Assembly: GCF_014843355.1 (NCBI RefSeq)
Contig: NZ_CP062137.1
Span: 1,178,001-1,242,000, forward strand
DNA: 64,000 nucleotides
Direction: 5' to 3'
DNA from: Actinobacillus sp. GY-402
Lineage (GTDB): Bacteria; Pseudomonadota; Gammaproteobacteria; Enterobacterales; Pasteurellaceae
The notes under the pieces were generated by a model, which did no database searches, had not been told where the DNA came from, and saw only the letters and a list, made by a program, of their open reading frames with translations. Shown here one piece after another: positions 27,258 to 39,744 of this stretch; positions within the stretch are counted from its first letter, which is position 1, and the number at the start of each line of letters is the position of its first letter. Both the position numbers and the translations under genes were made by a program.

Positions 27258-29889
27258 TTCGTCGCAAGAATCGGCCGGATCCGTCGAAACCGCGAATATT
27301 CGTCAATCCCGTCGAATTTCACCGTTTTGGCTGCTTCCGCTGATCGCATTATTTATTGGCGCGACCCTATTCTTTCAAATTATCAGAGAACAGGGCCACA
27401 CGATTCATATTACTTTTGCCACGGGCGACGGTTTGGTTGCCGATAAAACTCAAATCCGTTATCAGGGTTTACAAATCGGGATTGTCAAAAAAGTCAGCTT
27501 TACCGACGATCTCAAAAAAGTCGAAGTGGAAGCGAATATTTATCCCGAAGCAAAAACCGTTTTGCGCGAAACAACCCGTTTCTGGCTGGTTCAACCTAAT
27601 GCGTCGTTGGCCGGAATTTCCGGTTTGGATACCTTAATTTCCGGTAATTACATTACGCTTCAACCCGGCGAAGGCGACTATGAAGATAACTTTATCGCCG
27701 AAACCGAAGGCCCGGTGGCGCAAATCAAAGACGGCGATTTGCTGATTCGTCTTATCAGTGAAGATCTCGGTTCCATATCCACCGGGGCTTCCGTGTATTA
27801 CAAAAAAATGCCGGTAGGAAAAGTGATGAATTACCGCTTCACCAAAGATCAGAAAAAAGTGGAAATCGACGTGGTCATTGAAAAAAGCTACGCCAATTTA
27901 GTGAAAAAAGATTCCCGTTTCTGGAACATCAGCGGAATTAAAGCCGATATCGGCATGAGCGGCATTCATGTGGATATGGACAGCCTGAACGCCATTGTCC
28001 AGGGTGCGATGACGTTCGATTCGCCGGAAAACAGTCAGAAAGCGGAACAAAACGAAAATTATACGCTGTATCCGAACATAAAATCCGCACAACGAGGCGT
28101 TGAAGTCAATGTCACGCTGCCTAATATGACCGGGTTAAAACCGGGTCAAACGGAAGTGTTCTATCAGCAGATTCCCGTCGGAATTTTATCGGAATTAACC
28201 CAAACGGAAGTTGCTCACAAAAATATTTCGGGGAAATTATTACTTAATCCGTCAAGTGAAGATTTGCTGAAAACCAACACGACTTTCGTTTTGCGTCGTT
28301 CAAAAGTCAATTTAGGCAATTTATCCGATCTATCGACCGCCTTTCGAGGCGAATACATCGAATTGATACCCGGCGACGGCGAACCGAAAAATCAATTCAA
28401 CATCATTAAAGAAAACGAGTTATTGCTGCAACAAGCCGATACGCTGACGTTAACATTGACGGCGCCGGAAACTTACGGCATTACCGAAGGCCAAAAGCTT
28501 TACTATAACAACATTGATATCGGCGAAATCATCGCACAGGATATTCATACCGACGGCGTAAAATTCAACGTTGCCGTCGCCGGACAATATCGTCACTTGA
28601 TCCATGCCGACACGCAATTTATTGCCGCATCCAATCTGGATGTTTCTCTCGGCGTAGACGGCGTCAAAGTCGAAGCCGCTTCACCGGATAAATGGCTGCA
28701 GGGCGGTATCCGAGTGGTGAATAACAACAATCAGGGCAAACCATTGGCAAGTTATCCGCTGTATCAAAATCAAAGTAATGCGGAAGCCGGTATTACCACT
28801 AATGTGTTAACGCCGACCCTGACTTTGACAACCACCAACCTACCAAGCATTAATAAAGGTTCGCTGGTGCTGTATCGCCAGTATGAAGTGGGTAAAATTC
28901 TCGATATCCGTCCGACTAAATCGCATTTTGAGGTCGATCTGTATATCTATCCGAAACACCGGAATTTGCTCACCGATAAAAGCCTGTTTTGGGTGGAAAG
29001 CGCCGCACAAATCGACATTACCCCAAAAGGCATTAGCATTCAGGCATCGCCTATCGCACGTTCGCTCAAAGGCGCAATCAGCTTTGATAATTCCGGTTCG
29101 GGCAATAATCGCACGCTTTATGCCAACGAACTGCGGGCAAAATCCGCCGGGCAAGTCATCACGCTAACGGCAAACGACGCCTCCAATTTGAGCAAAGGGA
29201 TGGCGTTGCGTTACATGGGCTTGAACGTGGGAGAAATTGAAAGTCTGGCGCTGGACACTAAATCGCAGAAAGTGATCGCAAAAGCATTCATGAACCCGCA
29301 ATATATGGGAATTGTCGCCAAATCAGGATCGAGCTTCCGCGTTATCTCGCCCCGAATTTCCGCGGGCGGAATCGAAAATTTAGATTCCCTGCTGGCGCCT
29401 TATATCGATATTGACGCGGGAACGGGCAAATACCAAACGCAATTCCAGCTTATCGATCAAAACAGCCCGCAAAACGCCAAGTTGAATTCGGGCTTCCCAA
29501 TTATTTTGGAAGCCAATGACGCATCCAATCTCAGCATCGGCGCGCCGGTTATATATCGCGGCGTGGATGTGGGCAAAATTGAGGATATGGAGCTAAATGG
29601 CCTCGGCGATCGCGTGTTAATCCATGTATTAATTGCCAACAAGCACGCGCATTTGGTCCGTCAGAATACGCAATTCTGGGTTTCTTCCGGTTATACGGCA
29701 GGTTTGGGCTGGAACGGCATCGAAGTAAATACCGGTTCCGTGCAGCAGTTAATGAAAGGCGGTATCGCGTTTTCAACGCCGTCCGGCACCATCGTGCAAC
29801 CGCAAGCGAAAGCCAACCAACGTTTTCTGTTGCAGATTCGCCGTCCGGACGAATCCAAACAATGGAATTCCGGCGTCATCGCGCAATAA
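27235..29889 (+). CDS. letB: MCE-domain lipid transport protein LetB (YebT)
   Basis: This 884-residue protein starts at the ATG at 27235 (MKNKNPINSS), overlapping letA. One transmembrane helix (ISPFWLLPLIALFIGATLFF) anchors it. About seven MCE repeats then follow, recognisable by recurring strings such as GLVADKTQIRYQGLQIGIV, LSKGMALRYMGLNVGEIE and LSIGAPVIYRGVDVGKIE. The length is close to E. coli LetB (877), whose seven stacked MCE rings form a periplasm-spanning lipid tunnel. It is followed by a hairpin and by convergent radA. Confidence 0.95.
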   Translation: MKNKNPINSSQESAGSVETANIRQSRRISPFWLLPLIALFIGATLFFQIIREQGHTIHITFATGDGLVADKTQIRYQGLQIGIVKKVSFTDDLKKVEVEANIYPEAKTVLRETTRFWLVQPNASLAGISGLDTLISGNYITLQPGEGDYEDNFIAETEGPVAQIKDGDLLIRLISEDLGSISTGASVYYKKMPVGKVMNYRFTKDQKKVEIDVVIEKSYANLVKKDSRFWNISGIKADIGMSGIHVDMDSLNAIVQGAMTFDSPENSQKAEQNENYTLYPNIKSAQRGVEVNVTLPNMTGLKPGQTEVFYQQIPVGILSELTQTEVAHKNISGKLLLNPSSEDLLKTNTTFVLRRSKVNLGNLSDLSTAFRGEYIELIPGDGEPKNQFNIIKENELLLQQADTLTLTLTAPETYGITEGQKLYYNNIDIGEIIAQDIHTDGVKFNVAVAGQYRHLIHADTQFIAASNLDVSLGVDGVKVEAASPDKWLQGGIRVVNNNNQGKPLASYPLYQNQSNAEAGITTNVLTPTLTLTTTNLPSINKGSLVLYRQYEVGKILDIRPTKSHFEVDLYIYPKHRNLLTDKSLFWVESAAQIDITPKGISIQASPIARSLKGAISFDNSGSGNNRTLYANELRAKSAGQVITLTANDASNLSKGMALRYMGLNVGEIESLALDTKSQKVIAKAFMNPQYMGIVAKSGSSFRVISPRISAGGIENLDSLLAPYIDIDAGTGKYQTQFQLIDQNSPQNAKLNSGFPIILEANDASNLSIGAPVIYRGVDVGKIEDMELNGLGDRVLIHVLIANKHAHLVRQNTQFWVSSGYTAGLGWNGIEVNTGSVQQLMKGGIAFSTPSGTIVQPQAKANQRFLLQIRRPDESKQWNSGVIAQ

Positions 29890-29904
29890 AAAACATGCAA
29901 AAAA

Positions 29905-29976
29905 TCGCCCGCACTTTTGCCGATTCCCGGCTGGATTCCGTTAAAGTGCGGGCGAAAAAACGCATGTTTTTTCAGA
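29905..29976. terminator. Inverted pair of variant uptake signals between letB and radA
   Basis: GCCCGCACTTTTG (left) and AAAGTGCGGGCG (right) can pair between the convergent genes. They are followed by an A-tract/T-tract module (GAAAAAACGCATGTTTTTTC). Both arms carry the GGGC variant rather than GGTC. Confidence 0.65.
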
Positions 29977-29993
29977 TAAAATCTCGCCTTCAG

Positions 29994-31373
29994 CTAGAAA
30001 TCATCAAGAATCGAAAGCGCCTCGGATAATTTCTTCACGGTGAACACCTGCATATCCGGCAATTTATTTTTCGGCCGGTTGCCGAACGGTACGATTGCCC
30101 GTTTAAAGCCATGTTTCGCCGCTTCGGAAATGCGTTCCTGTCCGCTTGGCACGGGGCGGATTTCGCCGCCCAATCCCACTTCACCGAAAACCACTAAATC
30201 CTGCGGCAACGGGCGATTCCGAAAACTGGAAATCAACGCAAGCAGCAGCGCCAAATCCGCGCTGGTTTCCGTCACTTTTACGCCGCCCACCACATTCACA
30301 AACACATCCTGATCGGACATTTGCAAACCGCCGTGGCGGTGCAATACGGCAAGCAACAGCGCCAAACGGTTTTGTTCCAGCCCTACGGCAACGCGGCGCG
30401 GATTCGCCAGCATGGAATGATCCACTAACGCCTGGATTTCCACCAGTAACGGGCGCGTGCCTTCCCATAATACCATCACGGAACTGCCCGATGTCTGTTC
30501 TTCGCCGCGACTGAGAAAAATCGCCGACGGATTTTTCACTTCGCGCAGACCTTGTTCCGTCATCGCAAAAACGCCCAGCTCATTCACCGCGCCAAAACGG
30601 TTTTTATGACTGCGCAAGGTGCGAAACCGGCTATCCGATTCGCCTTCCAGCAACAATGAACAATCGATGGCGTGTTCCAGCACTTTCGGTCCCGCCAACG
30701 TTCCGTCTTTCGTCACATGTCCCACCATAATAATCGCCACCTGGCGAGTTTTGGCGTAACGGGTTAAAAACGACGCACATTCTCGCACTTGCGCCACCGA
30801 ACCGGGCGAGGACTGAATATCAGCCAAATGCATTACCTGAATGGAATCGATCACAATAATTTGCGGTTTAAGCTGATCCGCCAATTGACAAATCTGTTCG
30901 ACACTGGTTTCGGAAAGCATATGCAAAGCGTCCGCCGGTAATCCCAAACGATTGGCGCGCATCGCCACCTGCTGCAGACTTTCTTCGCCGGTGACATAAA
31001 GTGCGGTCATTTTTTCCGCTAATCCGCACATCACCTGTAACAATAAGGTAGATTTCCCCGCACCGGGATGGCCGCCGATTAAAATTGCCGAACCCGGCAC
31101 AACGCCACCGCCCAACACGCGATCTAATTCTTTAAAACCGCTGCTAAAGCGCGGCGTTTCCTGCAAACTGATTTCCGCTAAAGTTTGAATTTTTGCCTGA
31201 GTTTCGCCCGCATAACCGCTGAATCGATCATTTTTCAGCGCGGATTTTGCCGAAACCAACCGCACTTCGCTAATCGTATTCCAAGCCTTACAGGCGCTGC
31301 ACTGCCCTTGCCAACGGGAAAATTCCGCCCCGCAATCGTTACATACGTAAGCCGTTTTTGGCGCTTTTGCCAT
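29994..31373 (-). CDS. radA: DNA repair protein RadA (Sms)
   Basis: This 459-residue protein has an N-terminal four-Cys zinc finger (CNDC...CSAC), a RecA-like ATPase with Walker A GGHPGAGKST (near residue 95), the RadA-specific KNRFG motif, and a C-terminal Lon-like domain (VNVVGGVKVTETSADLALLL). RadA is a hexameric helicase promoting branch migration in recombination and natural transformation, which is relevant in a lineage with uptake signals. It starts one base after the stop of the upstream CYTH gene, so the two are probably co-transcribed. Confidence 0.96.
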   Translation of the reverse strand: MAKAPKTAYVCNDCGAEFSRWQGQCSACKAWNTISEVRLVSAKSALKNDRFSGYAGETQAKIQTLAEISLQETPRFSSGFKELDRVLGGGVVPGSAILIGGHPGAGKSTLLLQVMCGLAEKMTALYVTGEESLQQVAMRANRLGLPADALHMLSETSVEQICQLADQLKPQIIVIDSIQVMHLADIQSSPGSVAQVRECASFLTRYAKTRQVAIIMVGHVTKDGTLAGPKVLEHAIDCSLLLEGESDSRFRTLRSHKNRFGAVNELGVFAMTEQGLREVKNPSAIFLSRGEEQTSGSSVMVLWEGTRPLLVEIQALVDHSMLANPRRVAVGLEQNRLALLLAVLHRHGGLQMSDQDVFVNVVGGVKVTETSADLALLLALISSFRNRPLPQDLVVFGEVGLGGEIRPVPSGQERISEAAKHGFKRAIVPFGNRPKNKLPDMQVFTVKKLSEALSILDDF

Positions 31374-31374
31374 A

Positions 31375-32415
31375 TCAATCCACCGTTAATCGAATTAAGT
31401 TGATCATGCGTTTTACATATTGCCCTTGGTGCAACAGCTCGTCCAGTTTGTTCATTGCCAGGGCGTTATCCCGCGTCTCGCTGTGCAAGCGGATAATATC
31501 GCGGATGCTTCGGAATAAGATTTCATTGCTTTCAATCAATTCCGTTACAATTTGTTCGTCGGCACGCATCACTTCCGCCGCCGCATTCAGCAATTTCTTG
31601 TTTTCCGTATAAAAATTCATCAGATTAAAAAAGGAGCCGATGCGCTCGACGCTGCGCATAAAATCCTGTGCAAAATAAGACGGTGAGAAAAAAACCGTTT
31701 CTTCCGCCAGTTGCTGCTCATAAGCCAAAAGTGCGGTCAAAATTTCCTTAGAATTTTGCGTGGTTTGTTCGAATTGCAAAAACTCACGCCATTTCGCCAG
31801 GCAATCCATGGGCGTTGGCAACCTATCCGCCGCCAACAGATAACCGCGTTTCGCTTTGCTGGCGGAACTTAGCCGGACGCCGTCAATCAGCGGTAAATTC
31901 GCCACAAACGTCAGCAAATCCGACAACGTTCCCCGCTTTAATTCGAATTCAACTTCACAAATCGGTTGCGTTTTATCCTTCGCTTTAATTTCACCGCGAT
32001 CCAACGCCACTTCGATTTCCGTATCATGCCCGCATTCAATCAGCCACAATTGGCGGGTAAAATCCGTGGCAAAAACCGGTTTCAGCGATAAATTTTCAGG
32101 AAAATCAAGAAGATGCTCCCGCAATAAAGTGAGATCGGGTTCGGCGGAAGGCAATGCGACATTATATTCGGGACGCACATGCAACCCGCCGGTAACTTGA
32201 CCGTCGGTTTTTAAAGTCATAGTAAAACGTTCGTTTTCCGAGCGCACTCTCAGCCCCATTTTGCGCCGGGCAAAATCACGATCCGGCGTGTCGTAATAAC
32301 AATTTCCGAGTTCAACGATTTGGGTCGATAAAATATGAAAATCCGTCATATTCTGCGCGAAATTATCCGCAAAATTCGGGCTGACCGCCAGTTTCAACTC
32401 CACTTCATTTGGCAT
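31375..32415 (-). CDS. Inorganic triphosphatase (CYTH + CHAD, YgiF-like)
   Basis: This 346-residue protein starts at the ATG at 32415 (MPNEVELKLAV) after TTAAGGAATTTATT. The CYTH domain (about 1-200) opens with the ExExK-type motif EVELKL and contains further acidic and basic tunnel residues (RVRSENERFTMTLKTDG). A helical CHAD-type domain (about 225-340) follows; CHAD domains bind polyphosphate. It is expected to hydrolyse tripolyphosphate in the cytoplasm. It is shorter than E. coli YgiF (433). It lies directly upstream of radA and divergent from the phosphate-transport genes. Confidence 0.85.
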   Translation of the reverse strand: MPNEVELKLAVSPNFADNFAQNMTDFHILSTQIVELGNCYYDTPDRDFARRKMGLRVRSENERFTMTLKTDGQVTGGLHVRPEYNVALPSAEPDLTLLREHLLDFPENLSLKPVFATDFTRQLWLIECGHDTEIEVALDRGEIKAKDKTQPICEVEFELKRGTLSDLLTFVANLPLIDGVRLSSASKAKRGYLLAADRLPTPMDCLAKWREFLQFEQTTQNSKEILTALLAYEQQLAEETVFFSPSYFAQDFMRSVERIGSFFNLMNFYTENKKLLNAAAEVMRADEQIVTELIESNEILFRSIRDIIRLHSETRDNALAMNKLDELLHQGQYVKRMINLIRLTVD

Positions 32416-32568
32416 AATAAATTCCTTAATTATCAAAAATTTGACCGCACTTTACAGCAAATTATACGAATTATTCTCGCTATTATACATTTAAACCGTG
32501 AATTTTTACTTTATATCGGGTAATATGCACCCAAAATTTGATTAACCAGGTTGAATTCAGGAGTACCT

Positions 32569-33249
32569 ATGGCAATGAACAACATTTTAGGGTTGTTTGC
32601 TCATTCACCGTTAAAACCGTTACAAAGTCATTCGAACAAAGTCACGGAATGCTGCAGTATGCTTGTCGAGTTTGTAGAAGCGACATTCAAAGGCGATTGG
32701 GATATGGCGGAAACGCTTCGTGCAAAAATTTCGGAAGCGGAACGCCAAGCGGATTTGCTGAAACGGGAAATTCGTTTGAAATTACCTCGCGGCTTATTTT
32801 TGCCGATTGATCGTACCGATTTGTTAGAGTTAGTCACCCAACAGGATAAACTCGCCAACCTGGCAAAAGATATCGCCGGACGGATGGTCGGTCGCCAATT
32901 CTCGATCCCGGCGCCTTTGCAGGATGATTTTATGACCTTTATCTGTCGCGCATTAGACGCCACGGTACAGGCCAACCGAGTGATTGACGAAATGGATGAA
33001 CTGCTGGAAACCGGCTTCCGCGGACGTGAATTGAACTTTGTTAATAAGATGATCAATGAACTGGATTCCATCGAAGACGATACGGATCAAATGCAGATTA
33101 AACTGCGTAAAATGCTACGTGATATTGAACAGAACTATAATCCTATTGATGTCATGTTTTTATACAAAATTTTTGAATGGGTGGGCGTGCTGGCAGATCA
33201 GGCTCAGCGTGTAGGCTCGCGTATCGAATTAATGTTAGCGCGTTCATAA
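32569..33249 (+). CDS. DUF47/PhoU-like phosphate transport regulator
   Basis: This 226-residue, almost fully helical protein starts at the ATG at 32569 (MAMNNILGLF) after CAGGAGTACCT. It matches the DUF47/PhoU-like family (signature region LFLPIDRTDLLELVTQQDKLANLA). In many bacteria these proteins are encoded with PiT transporters and act as their cytoplasmic partner or regulator. The PiT gene follows after 21 bases, consistent with this role. No membrane segment is seen. Confidence 0.88.
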   Translation: MAMNNILGLFAHSPLKPLQSHSNKVTECCSMLVEFVEATFKGDWDMAETLRAKISEAERQADLLKREIRLKLPRGLFLPIDRTDLLELVTQQDKLANLAKDIAGRMVGRQFSIPAPLQDDFMTFICRALDATVQANRVIDEMDELLETGFRGRELNFVNKMINELDSIEDDTDQMQIKLRKMLRDIEQNYNPIDVMFLYKIFEWVGVLADQAQRVGSRIELMLARS

Positions 33250-33270
33250 TGTTATAGGAAATTCATTATT

Positions 33271-34533
33271 ATGGAAATACTACAAGAATACGGTTCCTTA
33301 TTAATTCTGTTAACGGCTTTATTTGCTTTTTTTATGGCGTTCGGCGTGGGAGCGAATGACGTTTCCAATGCGATGGGAACCTCCGTCGGCTCCGGCACGA
33401 TTACCGCCAAACAAGCGATTGCTATCGCATTAATCTTTGAATGTGCCGGTGCTTATTTAGCGGGCGGCGAAGTAACCGAAACCATTAAAAGCGGCATTAT
33501 CAATCCGATGGATTTTGTTGAAAATCCCGAAGTATTAGTTCTTGGCATGATGTCCGCATTATTCGCCTCCGGCAGTTGGTTATTAATCGCTTCGCGCTGG
33601 GGCTGGCCGGTTTCAACCACTCATTCCATCATTGGCGCAATAATTGGTTTCGCCTGTATCACCGAAGGTGCAAACGCCGTAAGATGGGGCGCCATTACCG
33701 GTATCGTCGGCAGTTGGTTTATCACGCCGCTTATTGCGGGCGTACTGGCGTACGGCATTTTCTTTATCATTCAAAAATTAATTTTCGATACGGATCGCCC
33801 TCTGCGTAACGCACAAAAATTCGGTCCGTATTTTATGGCATTAACGGTATTTATTTTAGTCATCGTCACCGTTGCCAAAGGTTTGAAACATATCGGCCTG
33901 ACTCTGGATACCGGTGATACCGTCTTAATTTCATTAACGTTAAGCCTAATGTCCCTGGTTATCAGCCTTTTCTATTTCCGTACTAAAAAATTCATAAGAA
34001 AAGCGCACAACAGCATCTTTGACGGAGTGGAATTAGTCTTCAGTATTCTGATGTTAATGACAGCCTGTGCAATGGCGTTCGCACACGGTTCGAACGATGT
34101 GGCCAACGCAATCGGCCCGCTGGCTGCCGTCGTAACTATCGTTGAAAGCGGCGGTAATATCACGGCATCCGCCCCGATAGCATGGTGGATTTTACCGCTT
34201 GGTGCGCTTGGCATTGCCTGCGGTTTAATCATTATGGGCTATAAAGTGATGGCAACCATCGGAACGGGAATTACGGATTTAACGCCGAGTCGCGGATTTG
34301 CCGCACAATTTGCAACCGCCGCGACTGTTGTGGTAGCCTCTGGTACAGGCTTACCGATTTCGACGACCCAAACTTTAGTCGGTGCCGTATTAGGGATTGG
34401 TCTGGCGCGTGGTATTGCCGCGTTAAATATGAATGTTATTCGTAACATTATTATTTCTTGGGTAGTAACATTGCCGGCGGGAGCGTTATTCGCGATTATT
34501 ATTTACTATATTCTTAATATAATTTTTCGTTAA
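33271..34533 (+). CDS. pit: PiT-family inorganic phosphate transporter
   Basis: This 420-residue protein has about ten transmembrane helices and two copies of the PiT signature: GVGANDVSNAMGTSVGSGT near residue 26 and AHGSNDVANAIGPLAAV near residue 271. It should import phosphate (as a neutral metal-phosphate complex) driven by a cation gradient. It forms an operon with the DUF47 gene. A hairpin at 34541-34575 ends the unit. Confidence 0.94.
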   Translation: MEILQEYGSLLILLTALFAFFMAFGVGANDVSNAMGTSVGSGTITAKQAIAIALIFECAGAYLAGGEVTETIKSGIINPMDFVENPEVLVLGMMSALFASGSWLLIASRWGWPVSTTHSIIGAIIGFACITEGANAVRWGAITGIVGSWFITPLIAGVLAYGIFFIIQKLIFDTDRPLRNAQKFGPYFMALTVFILVIVTVAKGLKHIGLTLDTGDTVLISLTLSLMSLVISLFYFRTKKFIRKAHNSIFDGVELVFSILMLMTACAMAFAHGSNDVANAIGPLAAVVTIVESGGNITASAPIAWWILPLGALGIACGLIIMGYKVMATIGTGITDLTPSRGFAAQFATAATVVVASGTGLPISTTQTLVGAVLGIGLARGIAALNMNVIRNIIISWVVTLPAGALFAIIIYYILNIIFR

Positions 34534-34540
34534 TTTTTTT

Positions 34541-34575
34541 AAAGTGCGGTCAAATTTTACCGCATTTTTATTTTT
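34541..34575 (+). terminator. Uptake-signal-derived terminator after pit
   Basis: AAAGTGCGGTCAAATTTTACCGC folds on GCGGT/ACCGC and is followed by ATTTTTATTTTTT, 8 bases after the stop. Confidence 0.75.
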
Positions 34576-34596
34576 TCAAGTTAAAGGGATAACATT

Positions 34597-35208
34597 ATGC
34601 TAAAAATTATTAAGGTAACATTATCTTCTCTGGTTATTTTCGGCAGTATTTCATTGGCGCATGCAGAAACGCAATATGTGACGGAAAATCTGAACACCTA
34701 CCTGCGTAAGGGGGCAGGCGATAATTTTAAAATTGCAGGTGCTATCCAGGCCGGTGAACAAGTCACCGTGCTTAATCGTCAAGAAAGATACAGCTTAATC
34801 CGGGACAGCCGGAATCGTGAAGCCTGGATTTTAAACAGCGAATTGACTTCAACGCCAAGCAGTAAGAATGAAAACCCGAAACTCAAGGCGCAAGTACAAG
34901 AATTGACCATGAAACTCAACCGAATCGATTCGGATTGGCAGCAGCGTACGGAAGAAATGAAACGCCGCAGCGACGACAGCAATCAAAAAAGCAGTCAATT
35001 GCTGGAGGAAAATTCACAACTTAAACGCGAGTTGGAAATTACCAAAAACAAGAACCGTGATTTAGAAGCCTTGCTTGATGCGGGAAAAAGAGAAATCGCG
35101 ATTCAATGGTTTATTTACGGTGGCTCGGTTTTAGGCGTCGGTTTATTGCTCGGATTAATCATCCCGGTCATTATGCCAAAACGCCGTCGTAATGACGGAT
35201 GGTCTTAA
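34597..35208 (+). CDS. ygiM: SH3-domain membrane protein, YgiM family (TIGR04211-like)
   Basis: This 203-residue protein has a signal peptide ([17 protein letters not shown]), a bacterial SH3 domain (about 28-85, [20 protein letters not shown]), a coiled coil (about 90-165) and a C-terminal transmembrane helix ([20 protein letters not shown]) with a basic tail (KRRR). The layout is that of E. coli YgiM, also next to cca. The SH3 domain probably faces the periplasm and may contact peptidoglycan; function is otherwise unknown. A terminator separates it from cca. Confidence 0.88.
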   Translation: MLKIIKVTLSSLVIFGSISLAHAETQYVTENLNTYLRKGAGDNFKIAGAIQAGEQVTVLNRQERYSLIRDSRNREAWILNSELTSTPSSKNENPKLKAQVQELTMKLNRIDSDWQQRTEEMKRRSDDSNQKSSQLLEENSQLKRELEITKNKNRDLEALLDAGKREIAIQWFIYGGSVLGVGLLLGLIIPVIMPKRRRNDGWS

Positions 35209-35218
35209 AATAAAACGG

Positions 35219-35245
35219 AAGTGGGCTTTGCCCACTCTTTTTTAT
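35219..35245 (+). terminator. Terminator of ygiM
   Basis: AAGTGGGC / GCCCACTC with a TTT loop forms a compact stem, followed by TTTTTTATT. Confidence 0.85.
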
Positions 35246-35257
35246 TGGAGAGTTGAT

Positions 35258-36436
35258 ATGGAAACCTATTTAGTCGGCGGCGCAGTACGAGATCAATTAC
35301 TTCATCTACCGGTCAAAGATCGCGACTGGCTTGTGGTGGGTGCAACGCCGGCTGAACTGCTTTCACGCGGCTATTTACAGGTTGGGAAAAATTTCCCCGT
35401 TTTTATTCATCCGGAAACGCAAGAAGAATATGCGTTAGCCCGTACTGAAAGAAAATCCGGTTCGGGTTATACCGGATTTATCTGCGATTTTTCGCCGGAA
35501 ATCACCTTAGAAGAGGACTTAATTCGGCGCGATTTGACAATCAATGCCATCGCACAGGACAAAGACGGACAATTACATGATCCTTATCATGGCATTGAGG
35601 ACTTACATAATCGCATCTTGCGCCACATATCTCCCGCTTTTGAGGAAGATCCGCTGCGGGTTTTACGGGTTGCGCGATTCGCCGCCGGATTCCATCATCT
35701 GGGATTTCATATTGCTCCGGAAACCCTTGATTTAATGAGAAAATTGTCTAATCAGGGCGAATTACGGTATTTAACGGCCGAACGTATTTGGCTGGAAACC
35801 GAAAAAGCGTTAATGACGCAAAATCCTGAAATCTATTTTCAAACATTGCTTCAAGTCAATGCTCTACCGATACTTATACCCGAACTTGCGGCTTTATCAA
35901 ACAAAGACTTTGAATATGCCATGTGCGCATTACAACAATCTGTGACGTCCACGGCGCATATCGATTGCAATAAAAGTGCGGTACGTTTTGCGACGATTTT
36001 TACGGGGCTTAATCCAGGCGATCCTTCTCATAAAACGCAATCAACACCCGTTCAAACATTATCCGAAAGATTAAAAGTACCAAACTATCACAAAGAACTC
36101 GCATTACTGGCCAACCAATATCATCTACGTATTGATCGCGTTTTTGAGCTTACATCTCAAGCCATCATTACGCTATTTAATCAATGGGATGTGTGGCGAA
36201 AACCGCAACGTTTCTTAGAATTACTCATCGTTTGCGCTGCAAATTACAACGCACGATCCAATACGCCGTCAACCTATCCGCCAAAAGATTATCTTTGGCT
36301 GTTATATGAAAAAACCAACGTTGTTGATGTCAAAAATATTGTTAACGCAGGCTTTAAAAAAGAAGAAATTCGCAACGAATTAACCCGGCAAAGAACGTTA
36401 ATTATCGAAAACACAAAAACCCCGGCTCATTTCTGA
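35258..36436 (+). CDS. cca: CCA tRNA nucleotidyltransferase with degenerate HD domain
   Basis: This 392-residue class II enzyme starts at the ATG at 35258 after TTGGAGAGTTGAT. The catalytic head has [10 protein letters not shown], the metal-binding [14 protein letters not shown] and [13 protein letters not shown]. It adds or repairs the 3' CCA of tRNAs. In E. coli the C-terminal half holds an HD phosphohydrolase motif (HDLGKG) for phosphatase and phosphodiesterase activity. Here the corresponding place reads [14 protein letters not shown], with no His-Asp pair, so those activities are probably lost. An uptake signal lies in this divergent part. The last codons overlap the rRNA operon terminator. 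Confidence 0.92.
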   Translation: METYLVGGAVRDQLLHLPVKDRDWLVVGATPAELLSRGYLQVGKNFPVFIHPETQEEYALARTERKSGSGYTGFICDFSPEITLEEDLIRRDLTINAIAQDKDGQLHDPYHGIEDLHNRILRHISPAFEEDPLRVLRVARFAAGFHHLGFHIAPETLDLMRKLSNQGELRYLTAERIWLETEKALMTQNPEIYFQTLLQVNALPILIPELAALSNKDFEYAMCALQQSVTSTAHIDCNKSAVRFATIFTGLNPGDPSHKTQSTPVQTLSERLKVPNYHKELALLANQYHLRIDRVFELTSQAIITLFNQWDVWRKPQRFLELLIVCAANYNARSNTPSTYPPKDYLWLLYEKTNVVDVKNIVNAGFKKEEIRNELTRQRTLIIENTKTPAHF

Positions 36437-36449
36437 ACCGGGGTTTCCT
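36417..36449. terminator. Terminator shared by cca and the rRNA operon
   Basis: AACCCCGG / CCGGGGTT with loop around TCATTTCTGA forms a strong stem overlapping the final codons of cca. On the plus strand TTTCCTT follows. On the minus strand TTTTTGTGTTTT follows, which suits termination of the rRNA operon after 5S. Confidence 0.85.
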
Positions 36450-36463
36450 TCGCTAAAATAAAA

Positions 36464-36580
36464 CCTGGCGGTGTCCTACTCTCACATGGGAAGCTCCCAC
36501 ACTACCATCGGCGTTACGGCGTTTCACTTCTGAGTTCGGCATGGGGTCAGGTGGGACCTCCGCACTCTCGCCGCCAGGAT
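36464..36580 (-). rRNA. rrf: 5S ribosomal RNA
   Basis: The minus strand reads CCTGGCGGCGAGAGTGCGG ... ACACCGCCAGG, with paired ends and the usual length of about 117 nt. It is the last gene of the rRNA operon; ends are estimated from the terminal helix. Confidence 0.95.
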
Positions 36581-36846
36581 AATTCTGTCTCCCCACACTC
36601 CAAAGTGCGGGCGATTTTTTCAATGTTTTTTCTTTCGCGTTTTCACTTTGCGCTTTTAACGTCTTAGCTTTTTAACTTTTCCGCTTTGCACTTTTCGCTT
36701 TCGCGTCTTTCTCTCTAAAATTCAAAACAAGCTGCACTGATGTATTGTTTGTCTCTTCTTGCTCCGTCTCGTTTCTCTCTCACTCGACTTCGCCACCTCT
36801 CTTCGCCCCGGATGCTACCTCCATCCAAAAACACTTGAGCGTTGTA
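36581..36846 (-). other. 23S-5S spacer, 266 bp, pyrimidine-rich
   Basis: The spacer is much longer than in E. coli (under 100 bp). It holds one variant uptake signal (AAAGTGCGGGCG near 36603) and, on the plus strand, a run of CTTT/CGC-rich imperfect repeats (GCTTTGCACTTTTCGCTTTC and similar). No tRNA is present. Confidence 0.7.
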
Positions 36847-39744
<2,898 letters not shown>

